The translations under genes were made by a program, and so were the position numbers. The notes beneath the pieces were generated by a model. That model saw only the letters and a program-made list of their open reading frames with translations. It had not been told where the DNA came from and did not search any database. 64,000 nucleotides of DNA from Virgifigura sp964551315 (lineage in GTDB: Bacteria; Pseudomonadota; Alphaproteobacteria; Dongiales; Dongiaceae): NCBI GenBank assembly GCA_964551315.1, contig CAZKCM010000003.1, positions 1 to 64,000 of the forward strand, read 5' to 3'. Of this stretch, positions 7,700 through 16,992 are shown in pieces; positions within the stretch are counted from its first letter, which is position 1, and every line of letters starts with the position of its first letter.

Positions 7700-9178
7700 A
7701 TGACGATCACCCAGGCCATCAACGCGGCGCTGAGCGGCTTACGGGCGGCACAGACGCATGCGGCCCTTGTCGGCCGCAACGTCGCCAATGCCCAGACGCC
7801 AGGCTACGTCCGCAAGGACATAGGTCTGAGCAACTACGTCATCGGCGGGACGGGCGCCGGCGTAAGGGTGGACGGTATCTTCAGGCGGGTGGACGAGCTT
7901 CTCATCCGGGACGTCCGGAACGCCTCGAGTGGCGTGGGCAAGCAGGAGGTACTGGCGGAGGCCCTGGGATACTTCACCGACCTGGTCGGGCAACCGCAGG
8001 ATGAGCGCTCTCTGGCGAGCGCGCTGGCGGCGCTCGACCGCGTGCTGGGCGAGCTGGGCGATACCCCGGACAGCGCGACGCTTCAACAAACCGTGGTCAC
8101 GACCGCGGAAGAGCTGGCCGCCGTTTTTCATCGAACCGATGCGGCGATACGGCGGGCGCGCGAGGACGCGGATGCGCGGATCGCGGAGGCCGTCAGGGAT
8201 ATCAACAGCGCGCTGGATCGGATTCACGCGCTCAACAAGATGATCACGGCCCGGTCGCAGTCCGGAACGGACACCACGGATCTGAGGGACGAGCGGGACA
8301 ACCTCATCGACATGATCGCGAAGGAGATTCCGATCCGCACGCTCACGAGCGACGAAGGTGAGGTCACCATCGTGACGCAGGGCGGCACGGTGCTGCTCGA
8401 CGACCAGGTCTCGTACCTCCAGTTCAACCACTCGGCGACAATCCCCCCGGGTATGCTATATGACCCAACCACGCCGGGTGGCCTCAGCGGCCTGGAAGTG
8501 AACGGCGTCGACATCGCTCCGGGCAGCGGATATGGCGGCGCGATCACCTCCGGCCGTCTCGCCGGGCTGTTCGAGATCCGCGACAGCGTGATGGTGCGCT
8601 TCCAGATACAGATCGACGAGGCCGCAAGCCAACTGATCGCTGGGTTCCAGGCCGCGGATGCCACCGTGACAGGCACGCCGCCCACGGATACCGGGCTGTT
8701 CACCGACGGGGGGAATGCCCACGACCCGACGGCCTATGTTCCCGGGCTTGCCGGACGCATCGCGGTGAACGACCTCGTCAAGCCCGAAGTTGGCGGCGAG
8801 CTGTGGCGCGTTCGCGACGGCATGCACGCGGCGACCCCGGGGGCGTCCGGCGACAGTACGCAGGTTCGCCAATTCGAGGCGGTCTTCGATGCGGTCATGT
8901 CCTTCGATCCCGCGGCCGGTCTCCAGACATCGGCGAAGCTTCTCGATTTCGCCGCCGCGGCGGTATCGGACCAGCACGCGATGCGGGTCCAGGCCGAAAC
9001 GAGCCTGGAAGGCCAGTCCATCGCCTACGACACGCTGGTGACGACCCGGCTGAATCGCGACGGCGTCAATGTCGACGAAGAGATGCAGATGCTGCTCATG
9101 ATCGAACGGAGTTACGCGGCCAATGCACAGGTCCTGTCGATCGCCAATCAGATGATCAACAGGCTGTTCGAGATTTAG
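7700..9178 (+). CDS. flgK: Flagellar hook-associated protein 1 FlgK
   Basis: First hook-filament junction protein, 492 aa. The N-terminal stretch INAALSGLRAAQTHAALVGR followed by NVANAQTPGYVRKD is the conserved hook-family signature, and NVDEEMQMLLMIERSYAANA near the C-terminus is typical of FlgK. The segment from about residue 30 to 210 is predicted to be largely helical. The ATG at 7700 follows ACGGAGGGAGC. The next gene, flgL, begins ten bases after the stop, so the two are co-transcribed. Confidence 0.96.
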   Translation: MTITQAINAALSGLRAAQTHAALVGRNVANAQTPGYVRKDIGLSNYVIGGTGAGVRVDGIFRRVDELLIRDVRNASSGVGKQEVLAEALGYFTDLVGQPQDERSLASALAALDRVLGELGDTPDSATLQQTVVTTAEELAAVFHRTDAAIRRAREDADARIAEAVRDINSALDRIHALNKMITARSQSGTDTTDLRDERDNLIDMIAKEIPIRTLTSDEGEVTIVTQGGTVLLDDQVSYLQFNHSATIPPGMLYDPTTPGGLSGLEVNGVDIAPGSGYGGAITSGRLAGLFEIRDSVMVRFQIQIDEAASQLIAGFQAADATVTGTPPTDTGLFTDGGNAHDPTAYVPGLAGRIAVNDLVKPEVGGELWRVRDGMHAATPGASGDSTQVRQFEAVFDAVMSFDPAAGLQTSAKLLDFAAAAVSDQHAMRVQAETSLEGQSIAYDTLVTTRLNRDGVNVDEEMQMLLMIERSYAANAQVLSIANQMINRLFEI

Positions 9179-9188
9179 GAGATCCGCG

Positions 9189-10271
9189 ATGTTTCTTCAG
9201 TCCGTCTCGACCCTTGGCTTGGCGCTGCAGAATCGGCACACCATTGTGGACATGCAGCGGCGGCTCTCCGAACTCCTGAAGGAGCAAGGTTCGGGAAAGA
9301 AATATGATGTCGCGGGCGACATTGGTGGCCGTACCGCGAGCCTCATAGGCATGCGCAATGCCTTTGCGGAGGCGGAGGAATACGCGGTCTCGAACGAGAC
9401 GATCGCGGCGCGCCTCCAAACGACTCAGTCGGCCCTGAATGGCATCCGCGCCGCCATTGCCGGCAACGAAGACGGCGACGATCCCGGCGGATTCCTGAAG
9501 CTGGTCATCGCCGGCATGCAGACCGAGACCGGTGCGGAGCTTGTGCAGGAGGCGGCGCAGGACCTGCTGGGGAATTTGCGCGGTATCCTGAACACGAACA
9601 GTGGCGGGCGATTCCTGTTCGCCGGAACGGCGACCGATACCACTCCGATTCAGGAGGAGGGCACCGTGAATCCGGCGACCGGCTTTTCGCCGATACAGGT
9701 GCTGCAGGATGTCATTGCCGCGAAGGCGCCAGTGACCGACACGGCCACCTTGAACGACCTCTTGACCGGCACCGATGGCATCGCGTCGGTGTTCGATGAT
9801 ACCCACACGACGGCAGCTTATCGGTATTCAGAGACATTCTACAACGGATCGGCCAACAATGTGACGGCCAAGGTCGATGCGGCGCTCGAATTCGCCTATG
9901 GCGCCCGCGCCGACGATCCGGGGATCCGGGAGATCATGAAGGCTGTCTACACGCTTGCCGTGATCGACAAGGACTCGATGCCGCCGGCCCAGTACGCGGA
10001 ACTTCTCGAGCAGTCGCTCGCTGACCTGCAGGAAGGTCTGGGCATGTTGGACGTGACGCAGGGCAAAATCGGCTTGCAACAGCAAACCGTGGAAAAAGCG
10101 CGAGTGCGTCACGAGCTCACCATGGGCGTGTTGACAGAGCAGATCAATCACCTGGAGGCGGCGGATCCGTACGAGACAAACGTGAGAATATTGAACCTGA
10201 TGAGCCAGACCGAGGTGACCTTCACGCTGACCGGGAAGATCGCCAAACTGAGCCTCATCAACTATCTCTGA
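9189..10271 (+). CDS. flgL: Flagellar hook-associated protein 3 FlgL
   Basis: Second hook-filament junction protein (360 aa). It has flagellin-like helical ends. The N-terminal half includes QRRLSELLKEQGSGKKYDVA and the glycine-rich SGGRFLFAGTATDT segment typical of FlgL. The C-terminal helix runs to YETNVRILNLMSQTEVTFTL. It is directly downstream of flgK, preceded by an AGGAGATC ribosome-binding site. FliD, the filament cap, is not encoded in the window. Confidence 0.92.
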   Translation: MFLQSVSTLGLALQNRHTIVDMQRRLSELLKEQGSGKKYDVAGDIGGRTASLIGMRNAFAEAEEYAVSNETIAARLQTTQSALNGIRAAIAGNEDGDDPGGFLKLVIAGMQTETGAELVQEAAQDLLGNLRGILNTNSGGRFLFAGTATDTTPIQEEGTVNPATGFSPIQVLQDVIAAKAPVTDTATLNDLLTGTDGIASVFDDTHTTAAYRYSETFYNGSANNVTAKVDAALEFAYGARADDPGIREIMKAVYTLAVIDKDSMPPAQYAELLEQSLADLQEGLGMLDVTQGKIGLQQQTVEKARVRHELTMGVLTEQINHLEAADPYETNVRILNLMSQTEVTFTLTGKIAKLSLINYL

Positions 10272-10284
10272 GCGCTTGGGCCCG

Positions 10285-10316
10285 ATCGAAACCCGAGCTT
10301 AAACGGCTTCGGGTAG
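10285..10316 (+). promoter_or_regulatory. Shared flagellar cis-element upstream of flgB (long form)
   Basis: ATCGAAACCCG (10285-10295), two bases, CTTAAAC (10298-10304), eight bases, GTAG (10313-10316), ending 38 bases before the flgB ATG. This is one of three long-form copies, the others being before fliK and flgF. CCCGA and TCGGG within it can also pair as an imperfect hairpin (10291-10312). Confidence 0.65.
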
Positions 10317-10354
10317 AAATCAGGTCCCAGATCGGCGGAAAGGGCAGGTATGCC

Positions 10355-10747
10355 ATGGACGTAATGGGAATTGGCCTGTTCAAGCTGGCGAGCCGGCGCC
10401 TCTCCTATCTGGCGACGCGCCACCAGGTCATCGCCGAGAACGTCTCGAACGCCAACACGCCCGGCTTCGTTGCGCGCGATCTCAAGCCGTTCGAGGCGGC
10501 CCTGGAGGAGGCGGAGGTCCGCCTTGCCAGGACGCGGCCGGGTCACATGAGCGTGGCGTCGGTCGACCACGGCGAGTTCCGCCTGGACAGCAACCCGGCG
10601 GTCTGGGAGATCGTGCCCAGCGGCAACAGCGTCGTCCTCGAGCAGGAGATGCTCAAGGGATCCGAGACCGTGGCGTCTTACTCGCTCGTGTCGAATGTCT
10701 ACAAGTCGAGCCATTCGATGCTCAAGATGGCGGTCAGCAACCAGTAG
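10355..10747 (+). CDS. flgB: Flagellar proximal rod protein FlgB
   Basis: Proximal rod subunit (130 aa). MGIGLFKLASRRLSYLATRHQ followed by AENVSNANTPGFVARD is the rod-protein N-terminal signature, and the C-terminus has the partner helix ending SNVYKSSHSMLKMAVSNQ. It heads the flgB-flgC-fliE-fliQ unit, whose short gaps (13-21 bases) indicate one operon. Confidence 0.93.
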   Translation: MDVMGIGLFKLASRRLSYLATRHQVIAENVSNANTPGFVARDLKPFEAALEEAEVRLARTRPGHMSVASVDHGEFRLDSNPAVWEIVPSGNSVVLEQEMLKGSETVASYSLVSNVYKSSHSMLKMAVSNQ

Positions 10748-10760
10748 TCGGAGGAAGGGG

Positions 10761-11177
10761 ATGCCAGATGCCTTGATGTCCTCGATCGCCATCGCGTCGT
10801 CCGGGCTGAAGGCCCAGAGCATGCGGATGCGGGTGGTCGCGGAGAACGTGGCTAACGCCAACTCGACGGCATCGACGCCGGGCGGCGACCCGTATCGGCG
10901 CAAGACGATCACTTTCGAGGCCGAACTCGACCGATCGCTGGGCGCGTCTCTGGTGGAGGTCAAGAGCATCGGCGTCGACAGGTCCTCGTTCAAGCAGGTC
11001 TATGATCCCAGCCACCCCGCGGCGGACGAGGACGGATACGTCAAGATGCCCAACGTCTCGACCCTGATCGAGATGGCGGATATGCGCGAAGCCACGCGCG
11101 CCTACGAAGCCAATCTCAACATGATCGAGCAGGCGCGCTCGATGCTGATGCGCACCACCGATCTTATCCGTCGCTGA
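10761..11177 (+). CDS. flgC: Flagellar proximal rod protein FlgC
   Basis: Proximal rod subunit, 138 aa. SIAIASSGLKAQSMRMRVVA then ENVANANSTASTPGGDPYRR match the FlgC family, and the C-terminal LIEMADMREATRAYEANLNM is its conserved packing helix. I chose ATG 10761, which follows GGAGGAAGGGG and gives the short leader MPDALM usual for FlgC; ATG 10776 is the alternative. Confidence 0.94.
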   Translation: MPDALMSSIAIASSGLKAQSMRMRVVAENVANANSTASTPGGDPYRRKTITFEAELDRSLGASLVEVKSIGVDRSSFKQVYDPSHPAADEDGYVKMPNVSTLIEMADMREATRAYEANLNMIEQARSMLMRTTDLIRR

Positions 11178-11195
11178 CCTTAGGAGATCGCAGGT

Positions 11196-11522
11196 ATGGC
11201 GCTCATTACGCCGTCGCTGGGCCAGGCCGCCCGGCTGTATGCACAGAACAAGCTGTTCGGGCAAGGGCTTACGAACGGACCTTCGCAGTCGGCGAACGTC
11301 TCCGGCCCGACCTTCGGGGAGTTCATGAAAGACGTGGCGAACGCGTCGATCGAGACACTCCGCCGTAGCGAGGCCGTCTCCATCGCCGGCACGAAGGGCA
11401 AGGCCAGTGCGCAGCAGGTCGTGGAGGCCGTGATGGCGGCGGAGGTGACGCTGCAGTCGGCCATAGCCATCCGCGACAAGATGGTGCAGGCCTATCAGGA
11501 AATCCTGCGCATGCCGGTCTAA
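11196..11522 (+). CDS. fliE: Flagellar hook-basal body protein FliE
   Basis: Small 108-aa adaptor that joins the MS-ring/export gate to the proximal rod. The C-terminal half (AQQVVEAVMAAEVTLQSAIA, then IRDKMVQAYQEILRMPV) is the conserved FliE helix ending in the family's M-P-V tail. An AGGAGATCG ribosome-binding site precedes the ATG. Position after flgC is the standard order. Confidence 0.93.
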   Translation: MALITPSLGQAARLYAQNKLFGQGLTNGPSQSANVSGPTFGEFMKDVANASIETLRRSEAVSIAGTKGKASAQQVVEAVMAAEVTLQSAIAIRDKMVQAYQEILRMPV

Positions 11523-11543
11523 GACAGGCACCCAGTTGCCGTA

Positions 11544-11810
11544 ATGAATGAAACCGACGCGATCGACCTCCTGCGCGACGGCATATGGACCGCATTGCTC
11601 ATTGCCGCGCCCGCGCTGATCGTGGCAATGGTCGTTGGCGTCGGAATTGCGCTGGTCCAGGCCCTGACGCAGATACAGGAAATGACGCTCACCTTCGTGC
11701 CGAAGATCGTCGCGATCCTCGTGGTGGTCGCCATTTCCGCGCCCTTCATGTACCAGGGCCTGTCGAACTATGCACTCAAGCTCGTCGACCGCATCGCGGC
11801 GGGATTCTAA
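11544..11810 (+). CDS. fliQ: Flagellar export gate protein FliQ
   Basis: Export-gate membrane protein of 88 aa with two membrane helices. The stretch GVGIALVQALTQIQEMTLTF followed by VPKI is the FliQ family signature. It sits 21 bases after fliE. Its gate partners FliP and FliR are encoded on the opposite strand at 18197-19774. The following 210 bases have no gene and contain the control region of fliI. Confidence 0.94.
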   Translation: MNETDAIDLLRDGIWTALLIAAPALIVAMVVGVGIALVQALTQIQEMTLTFVPKIVAILVVVAISAPFMYQGLSNYALKLVDRIAAGF

Positions 11811-11911
11811 GGCCCGACGGTACAACGGGCAGGTTCCCCATCTCGCGCGGTAAGTCGCCTCGGCCATTCTTCGGCGCGGATGCCGCCGAACCGCGCTTCG
11901 GCAGAGCAGTC

Positions 11912-11988
11912 TTAACCCGCCGTTTACCTCGCGGTGCCATGCGCCCGCCCGCCGCATCTTATACCTCAGATTAAATCCCATTCATTAG
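11912..11988 (+). promoter_or_regulatory. fliI control region: CtrA-like repeat and shared flagellar element
   Basis: TTAA at 11912-11915, seven bases, then TTTA at 11923-11926 resembles the CtrA recognition pattern (TTAA-N7-TTAA) with one mismatch. Downstream, ATTAAAT (11970-11976), eight bases and TTAG (11985-11988) match the shared flagellar element with one change in the GTAG box, ending 32 bases before the fliI ATG. Confidence 0.5.
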
Positions 11989-12020
11989 GGTTTGCCGGAA
12001 GCAATTCGGCGTCGGTTTGC

Positions 12021-13493
12021 ATGTTTGGTCTCGGGTATCTCAAAGCGGAGTTCGAGCGGCTCGGCGGCCCGGTCTATCGCGGGCAGGTGTCGGCCTGCCT
12101 TGGTACCGTCGTTAAGGTAACCGGGCTGCAGGCGCATCTGTCGCCGGGCGACAAGTGCAAGATCGTCTGCAAGGACGGTCGGCAGGTTCTATGCGAGGTG
12201 GTCGGATTCCACGAGAATCGCACGATCGTCATGCCTTTCGACAGCGTCGACGGCATCGTCCTGGGCAGCGACGTCTATCCGACCGAAGACAAGGCGCTGA
12301 TCCGCCCCGACGACAGCTGGATCGGGCGCGTCTTCAACGCCTTGGGTCAGCCCATCGACGGAAAGGGTCCGGTGGGATCCGGCAATCGCGCGCGCCCGCT
12401 CCGGGCACCGGCCGTGCCGGCCTATGAGCGGCGCCGGATGGGCGGGAAGCTCGACACCGGCATCCGGGCGATCAACACCTTCGTCCCGATCTGCAAGGGG
12501 CAGCGGATGGGGATCTTCGCCGGCTCGGGTGTCGGCAAGTCGACGCTCCTGTCGATGCTGGTCCGATCCTCCCGCGCCGACGTCAATGTGATCGGGCTTA
12601 TCGGCGAGCGCGGCCGCGAGGTCCAGGACTTTCTCCAGGAGCAGTTGGGCGAAGAGGGGCTGCGGCGGTCCGTGCTGGTGGTCGCTACCTCCGACGAAAG
12701 CCCGCAGATGCGTCGCCAGGCCGCCTATGTCACCGCTGCTGTCGCCGAGGAGTTCCGCGACCGCGGCCTGCAGGTCCTCTGCTTGATGGACAGCATCACG
12801 CGGTTCGCGACGGCCCAGCGCGAGATCGGCCTGGCCGTCGGCGAACCGCCGACCACGAAGGGTTACCCGCCGAGCGTCTTCGCGGAGCTGCCGAAGCTGC
12901 TGGAGCGCGCCGGGCCCGGCGTCGCCGGCCAGGGCGACATTACCGGCGTCTTCACCGTTCTCGTCGAAGGCGACGACACCAACGAGCCCATCGCCGATGC
13001 GGTTCGCAGCATCGTCGACGGGCATCTGGTGCTGGATCGGGAGATCGCGGAGCGCGGGCGGTTCCCGGCGATCGACGTGCTGCGCAGCGTGTCGCGGGCG
13101 CTGCCCGGCTGTCACACGGAGGAGGAATGGTCGCTTCTGTGTGAGGCGCGGGAGCTGATCGCCGAGTACGAAAGCCTGCGCGAGATGATTCAGATCGGGG
13201 CATACCGCTCCGGCAGCAATTCGGCGGTTGATCGGGCCATCGCGGTATATCCGCGAATCGAGGCCTTTCTTGCGCAGCAGATCGGAGAGCGGGCCAGCAT
13301 CGAGGAGGGATTCTCGGCGTTGCGCGCGATCCTGCGGCAGGAGCGGGAGCCGCCGACTTTCGGCCGGTCGGAGCGAACCGGGAAGCCGACCGGGGCGAAG
13401 GCGGTATCGGGCGAAAACGTCATGCCGTTCCCTGGCGCCCGGGACGCCGCCGGCGGGGCGGCCCCTGATTCGCTGGCGGCCATTGCCGGATGA
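12021..13493 (+). CDS. fliI: Flagellar export ATPase FliI
   Basis: Cytoplasmic ATPase of the flagellar type III export machine, 490 aa, similar to F1-ATPase beta. Walker A is GSGVGKST at residues 168-175. QDFLQEQLGEEGLRRSVLVV and LMDSITRFATAQREI contain the Walker B region and the export-ATPase signature. PPTTKGYPPSVFAELPKLLE is strongly conserved. I start at ATG 12021 because nothing better is in frame, although its ribosome-binding site is weak. The partner FliJ is not encoded next to it or elsewhere in the window. Its stop overlaps the flhA start (ATGA). Confidence 0.95.
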   Translation: MFGLGYLKAEFERLGGPVYRGQVSACLGTVVKVTGLQAHLSPGDKCKIVCKDGRQVLCEVVGFHENRTIVMPFDSVDGIVLGSDVYPTEDKALIRPDDSWIGRVFNALGQPIDGKGPVGSGNRARPLRAPAVPAYERRRMGGKLDTGIRAINTFVPICKGQRMGIFAGSGVGKSTLLSMLVRSSRADVNVIGLIGERGREVQDFLQEQLGEEGLRRSVLVVATSDESPQMRRQAAYVTAAVAEEFRDRGLQVLCLMDSITRFATAQREIGLAVGEPPTTKGYPPSVFAELPKLLERAGPGVAGQGDITGVFTVLVEGDDTNEPIADAVRSIVDGHLVLDREIAERGRFPAIDVLRSVSRALPGCHTEEEWSLLCEARELIAEYESLREMIQIGAYRSGSNSAVDRAIAVYPRIEAFLAQQIGERASIEEGFSALRAILRQEREPPTFGRSERTGKPTGAKAVSGENVMPFPGARDAAGGAAPDSLAAIAG

Positions 13494-15583
13494 GCGACGT
13501 CGCCAGTTCCAGCCCGAGGCTGCTGACCTCTCTAAGCGCCGGCATGCGCCATCGCGACATGATGTTCGCGATCGGCATCGTGCTGATCCTGATCGTTCTG
13601 TTCTTGCCGGTTCCGGCCTGGCTTCTGGATATCGGTCTGGCGATCTCGATCGCTATAAGCGTGTTGATCCTGATGGTCGCCTTGTGGATCAACAAGCCGC
13701 TCGACTTCTCGTCCTTCCCGACGATCCTGCTCGTGGCGACCACGTTGCGGCTGTCGCTGAACATCGCATCGACGCGGCTCATCCTAAGCGACGGCCATAC
13801 CGGGCATGATGCGGCCGGGCACGTGATCGCCGGATTCGCGCATTTCGTGATGGGGGGCAACTTCCTCATTGGCTTCATCGTGTTCGCCATCCTGACCACG
13901 GTGAACTTTGTGGTGATCACGAAGGGCGCGACCCGCGTGGCCGAGGTGACCGCGCGCTTCACCCTCGATGCGATTCCCGGAAAGCAGATGGCGATCGACG
14001 CCGATCTTTCGGCTGGATTGATCGACGACCAGGAGGCACAGCGCCGCCGCAAGGTGCTCGAGGAGGAGAGCGCCTTCTTCGGCTCTATGGACGGCGCCTC
14101 CAAGTTCGTTCGCGGGGACGCCATTGCCGGTCTGATCATCACGTTCATCAACGTGATCGGCGGGATCCTCATCGGCGTCGGCCAGCAGAGCCTCTCGATC
14201 GGCGAGGCGGTGCAGGTCTACACGATCCTCTCGGTTGGCGACGGCCTGGTATCGCAGATCCCGGGGCTGATCGTCTCGCTCGCCGCCGGCCTGCTGGTGA
14301 CGAAGGGCGGCAACGTCGGATCGGCGGATCAGGCCGTTCTTCAGCAGCTCGGCGGCTATCCGCGGGCTATGGCGGTGGCGTCGCTGCTTATGGGCGCGCT
14401 CGCGTTCGCGCCCGGCCTGCCGGTCGCCCCCTTCCTTCTGCTGTCAAGCGCGTTCGGCGCCATCGCCTGGTATCTGCCGAAGCACTTCGCGCGCCTGGAG
14501 TTCGAGCAGCAGCGCGCAGCGCTTGCCGAGGCCGCGCCGCCGCCGTCCGATGAAATGCCGATCGAGGAGATGCTTCGCATCGACGACGTGCAGGTCGAGG
14601 TCGGGAACCAGCTCGTGCCGCTGATCATCAGCGAAAGCGCGGGGTTGACCGCGAAGGTCAAGCTGCTGCGCAAGCGGTTCGCCAAGGAGTACGGATTTTA
14701 TCTGCCGAAGATCCGGATCAAGGACAACGCCTACCTGCCGCCGAAGGGCTACGAGATCGCGATCCAGGGCGTCGTGGTCGGCAAGGGCGAGATCTGGCCG
14801 AACCATATGCTCGCCATAGACCCGACCGGGAAGATGCCGCAGATCCAGGGCGAGGAGACGCGTGAACCGACCTTCGGCCTTCCCGCGCGCTGGATCAGCA
14901 GGACCTTCGCGGAGGAGGCGGAGGCGAAAGGATATACGGTCGTCGATGCCGAAAGCGTCGTAATCACGCACCTGACCGAGGCGATCAAGGACAACCTGAC
15001 CTCGCTGCTGAGCTACGCCGCCGTGCGCAAGCTTCTGGACGGTCTGGACGGCGATTACCAGAAGCTCGTCCACGACCTCGTGCCGGGGCAGATCACTATG
15101 GCGGCGCTGCAGAACGTGCTCCAGGGGCTTCTGGCGGAGCACGTCTCGATCCGCAACCTGCCGCGTATTCTCGAGGGCGTCTCGGAAGCCGTGGCGCATA
15201 CGCGCAACGTCAACATCATCGTCGAGCACGTCCGCACCAAGCTGGCGCAGCAGATCTGCCAGAGCCTTGTCGGGCCGGACGGCTTCATCTCGGTGGTGAC
15301 CCTGTCCTCGCGCTGGGAGCAGGCCTTCGGCGAGCACATCAAGGCGGAGGGCGAGGATCGCGTCTTCACGATGCCGCCGACCATGGTGCACGAGTTCGTG
15401 CTGGCGGCGCGGCCGGTCATTCAGGAGCAGGTTACGAGCGGCAATCCATTTGCCATCCTGGCCAGTCAGGAGGCGCGGCCTTTCATCCGATCGATCCTCG
15501 AGCGGGTAAGCCCGTCGACGCCGGTGATCAGCCATGCGGAGCTCCACCGGAAGATGCCGATCAAGACGGTTGCGCAGATCTGA
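13490..15583 (+). CDS. flhA: Flagellar export gate protein FlhA
   Basis: Large inner-membrane export gate component (697 aa). The N-terminal ~320 residues contain eight predicted membrane helices, and the FHIPEP-type loop is recognisable as FTLDAIPGKQMAIDADLSAG. The C-terminal ~350 residues are the cytoplasmic docking domain for chaperone-substrate complexes, with VTSLS-like sequence at VVTLSSRWEQAF. It overlaps fliI by four bases. Confidence 0.96.
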   Translation: MSDVASSSPRLLTSLSAGMRHRDMMFAIGIVLILIVLFLPVPAWLLDIGLAISIAISVLILMVALWINKPLDFSSFPTILLVATTLRLSLNIASTRLILSDGHTGHDAAGHVIAGFAHFVMGGNFLIGFIVFAILTTVNFVVITKGATRVAEVTARFTLDAIPGKQMAIDADLSAGLIDDQEAQRRRKVLEEESAFFGSMDGASKFVRGDAIAGLIITFINVIGGILIGVGQQSLSIGEAVQVYTILSVGDGLVSQIPGLIVSLAAGLLVTKGGNVGSADQAVLQQLGGYPRAMAVASLLMGALAFAPGLPVAPFLLLSSAFGAIAWYLPKHFARLEFEQQRAALAEAAPPPSDEMPIEEMLRIDDVQVEVGNQLVPLIISESAGLTAKVKLLRKRFAKEYGFYLPKIRIKDNAYLPPKGYEIAIQGVVVGKGEIWPNHMLAIDPTGKMPQIQGEETREPTFGLPARWISRTFAEEAEAKGYTVVDAESVVITHLTEAIKDNLTSLLSYAAVRKLLDGLDGDYQKLVHDLVPGQITMAALQNVLQGLLAEHVSIRNLPRILEGVSEAVAHTRNVNIIVEHVRTKLAQQICQSLVGPDGFISVVTLSSRWEQAFGEHIKAEGEDRVFTMPPTMVHEFVLAARPVIQEQVTSGNPFAILASQEARPFIRSILERVSPSTPVISHAELHRKMPIKTVAQI

Positions 15584-15593
15584 GGAGCGGGGC

Positions 15594-15890
15594 GTGCGCA
15601 TGGGAAAGAGGAATCCGGCGGACGATCGGGCACGCGGCGAACTCGTGGGGCGGCTGCTCGACCTCGCCCGGGAAAGCGGAATGGAGGTCGACGACGAGAG
15701 CGACCTGGGAGAGCTCCTGGAGCGGTTGAGCGCCGGCACGGCGATCCCGGCCCGGGCGGTTCTGGTTATGAGCGAGATCTTTGGATACGTCTTTCGATAC
15801 GACCGAGAACTCGCTCTTTCCATGGAACGGGAGCGGAACGGCCAGAGCGCCGGCGCGCGTACCCTTGAAGGCGATAAGATCGGAGACTGA
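15594..15890 (+). CDS. FlhB C-terminal-domain-like protein (FlhX/EscU-type)
   Basis: Small protein (about 98 aa) resembling the cytoplasmic tail of FlhB without its membrane part. RGELVGRLLDLARESGMEV followed by LGELLERLSAGTAIP and SEIFGYVFRYDREL align with the region after the cleavage site in FlhB. The NPTH cleavage motif and the preceding strand are absent. FlhB-tail homologues in other bacteria can replace or modulate the switch in export specificity. Full-length FlhB is also encoded nearby (17093-18190). GTG 15594 has the best ribosome-binding-site spacing (GAGGAG six bases upstream); ATG 15600 is the alternative. Confidence 0.65.
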   Translation: MRMGKRNPADDRARGELVGRLLDLARESGMEVDDESDLGELLERLSAGTAIPARAVLVMSEIFGYVFRYDRELALSMERERNGQSAGARTLEGDKIGD

Positions 15891-15892
15891 GG

Positions 15893-16924
15893 ATGGCTAG
15901 GCAGATTCGAGTTCGGGACAACTACGAACTTCTGACGGGGCCCGAGAAGGCGGCCGTCATCCTGCTGACGCTCGGCAAAGAGAAGGGCGCCAAGATCATG
16001 GAGAAGTTCGACGATGACGAGATCCGCATCGTCAGCCGGGCCATGGCCAGTCTGGGCAGCATCACTTCGGACGTTGCCGAGCAGCTTCTGCGCCAGTTCA
16101 CCGACCATTTCGCGAACAGCGCGACGGTGATCGGCACCTACGAGAGCACGGAGCGGATGCTGGCGAACTTCCTCCCTGACGATCGCGTCATGGAGATCAT
16201 GAGCGAGATTCGCGGGCCGGCCGGCCGGACCATGTGGGAGAAGGTCTCGAACGTGAATGAGCAGGTGCTGGCAACCTATCTGCAGGGCGAGCACCCACAG
16301 ACCGCCGCGGTCATCCTGTCGAAGATAAGGGCGAGCCACGCGGCCAAGGTTCTGCCTCTCTTGCCCAAGGATTTCGTCCACGAGGTCGTGCGGCGCATGA
16401 TCGAGATGGAGTACGTGCAGAAGGACGTTCTGGAGGACGTCGAGGAAATGCTCCACAGCGAGTTCATGGCCAACTACATTCGCGCCCACGGCAATGACAG
16501 CCACATGCAGATGGCCGATATCCTGAACCTCGTGGACCGGCAGTGCCTGAACGAGATCATGGGCGGGCTGGAGCAGGACATGCCCGAGTCCGCGAAGATC
16601 ATCAAGGCCCTCATGTTCACGTTCGACGACCTGGTGAAGCTCGATCCGCGAACGCTCCAGGTCATCATCCAGAACACCGAGGTCGAGGTGCTGATTACCG
16701 CGCTCAAGGGTGTCCGCGACGAGGTGCGCAACGTGTTCTTCGAAAACCTCTCGGAGCGGGCCGGCCTGATCGTCCGGAGCGAGCTCGAGAATATGGGTCC
16801 GGTCCGCGCCGACGAGGTCGAGAATGCCCAGAACAAGATCCTGAATCTGGCGAAGGAACTCGCCGAACGTGGCGAGATCTACCTGACCCAAGGCCCCAAC
16901 GCCACCGCGCAGATGATCTTCTGA
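15893..16924 (+). CDS. fliG: Flagellar motor switch protein FliG
   Basis: C-ring protein (343 aa) that touches the stator and the MS-ring. LTGPEKAAVILLTLGKEKGA opens the N-terminal FliF-binding domain. GEHPQTAAVILSKI is the EHPQ middle-domain motif. The C-terminal domain (MFTFDDLVKLDPRTLQVIIQ onward) carries the charged torque helix. It begins two bases after the FlhX-like gene, and its transcript ends in a clear terminator. Confidence 0.96.
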   Translation: MARQIRVRDNYELLTGPEKAAVILLTLGKEKGAKIMEKFDDDEIRIVSRAMASLGSITSDVAEQLLRQFTDHFANSATVIGTYESTERMLANFLPDDRVMEIMSEIRGPAGRTMWEKVSNVNEQVLATYLQGEHPQTAAVILSKIRASHAAKVLPLLPKDFVHEVVRRMIEMEYVQKDVLEDVEEMLHSEFMANYIRAHGNDSHMQMADILNLVDRQCLNEIMGGLEQDMPESAKIIKALMFTFDDLVKLDPRTLQVIIQNTEVEVLITALKGVRDEVRNVFFENLSERAGLIVRSELENMGPVRADEVENAQNKILNLAKELAERGEIYLTQGPNATAQMIF

Positions 16925-16953
16925 CGCGGCTTGCCAGGCTCCTCGCGCTGACC

Positions 16954-16992
16954 GGGGCGCTCCGAGGGATCGGAGCGCCCCGACGCCGTTTT
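16954..16992 (+). terminator. Intrinsic terminator after fliG
   Basis: A perfect 12-bp stem (GGGGCGCTCCGA / TCGGAGCGCCCC) with a GGGA loop at 16954-16981 is followed by GTTTTCC. It lies between the convergent fliG and flhB genes and could stop transcription from both sides. Confidence 0.8.

Noticed and set aside
11996..12021. Possible sigma-54 promoter (GGC...TTTGCA) before fliI
   Set aside because: The GG-to-GC spacing is one base short and the site would end at the start codon.
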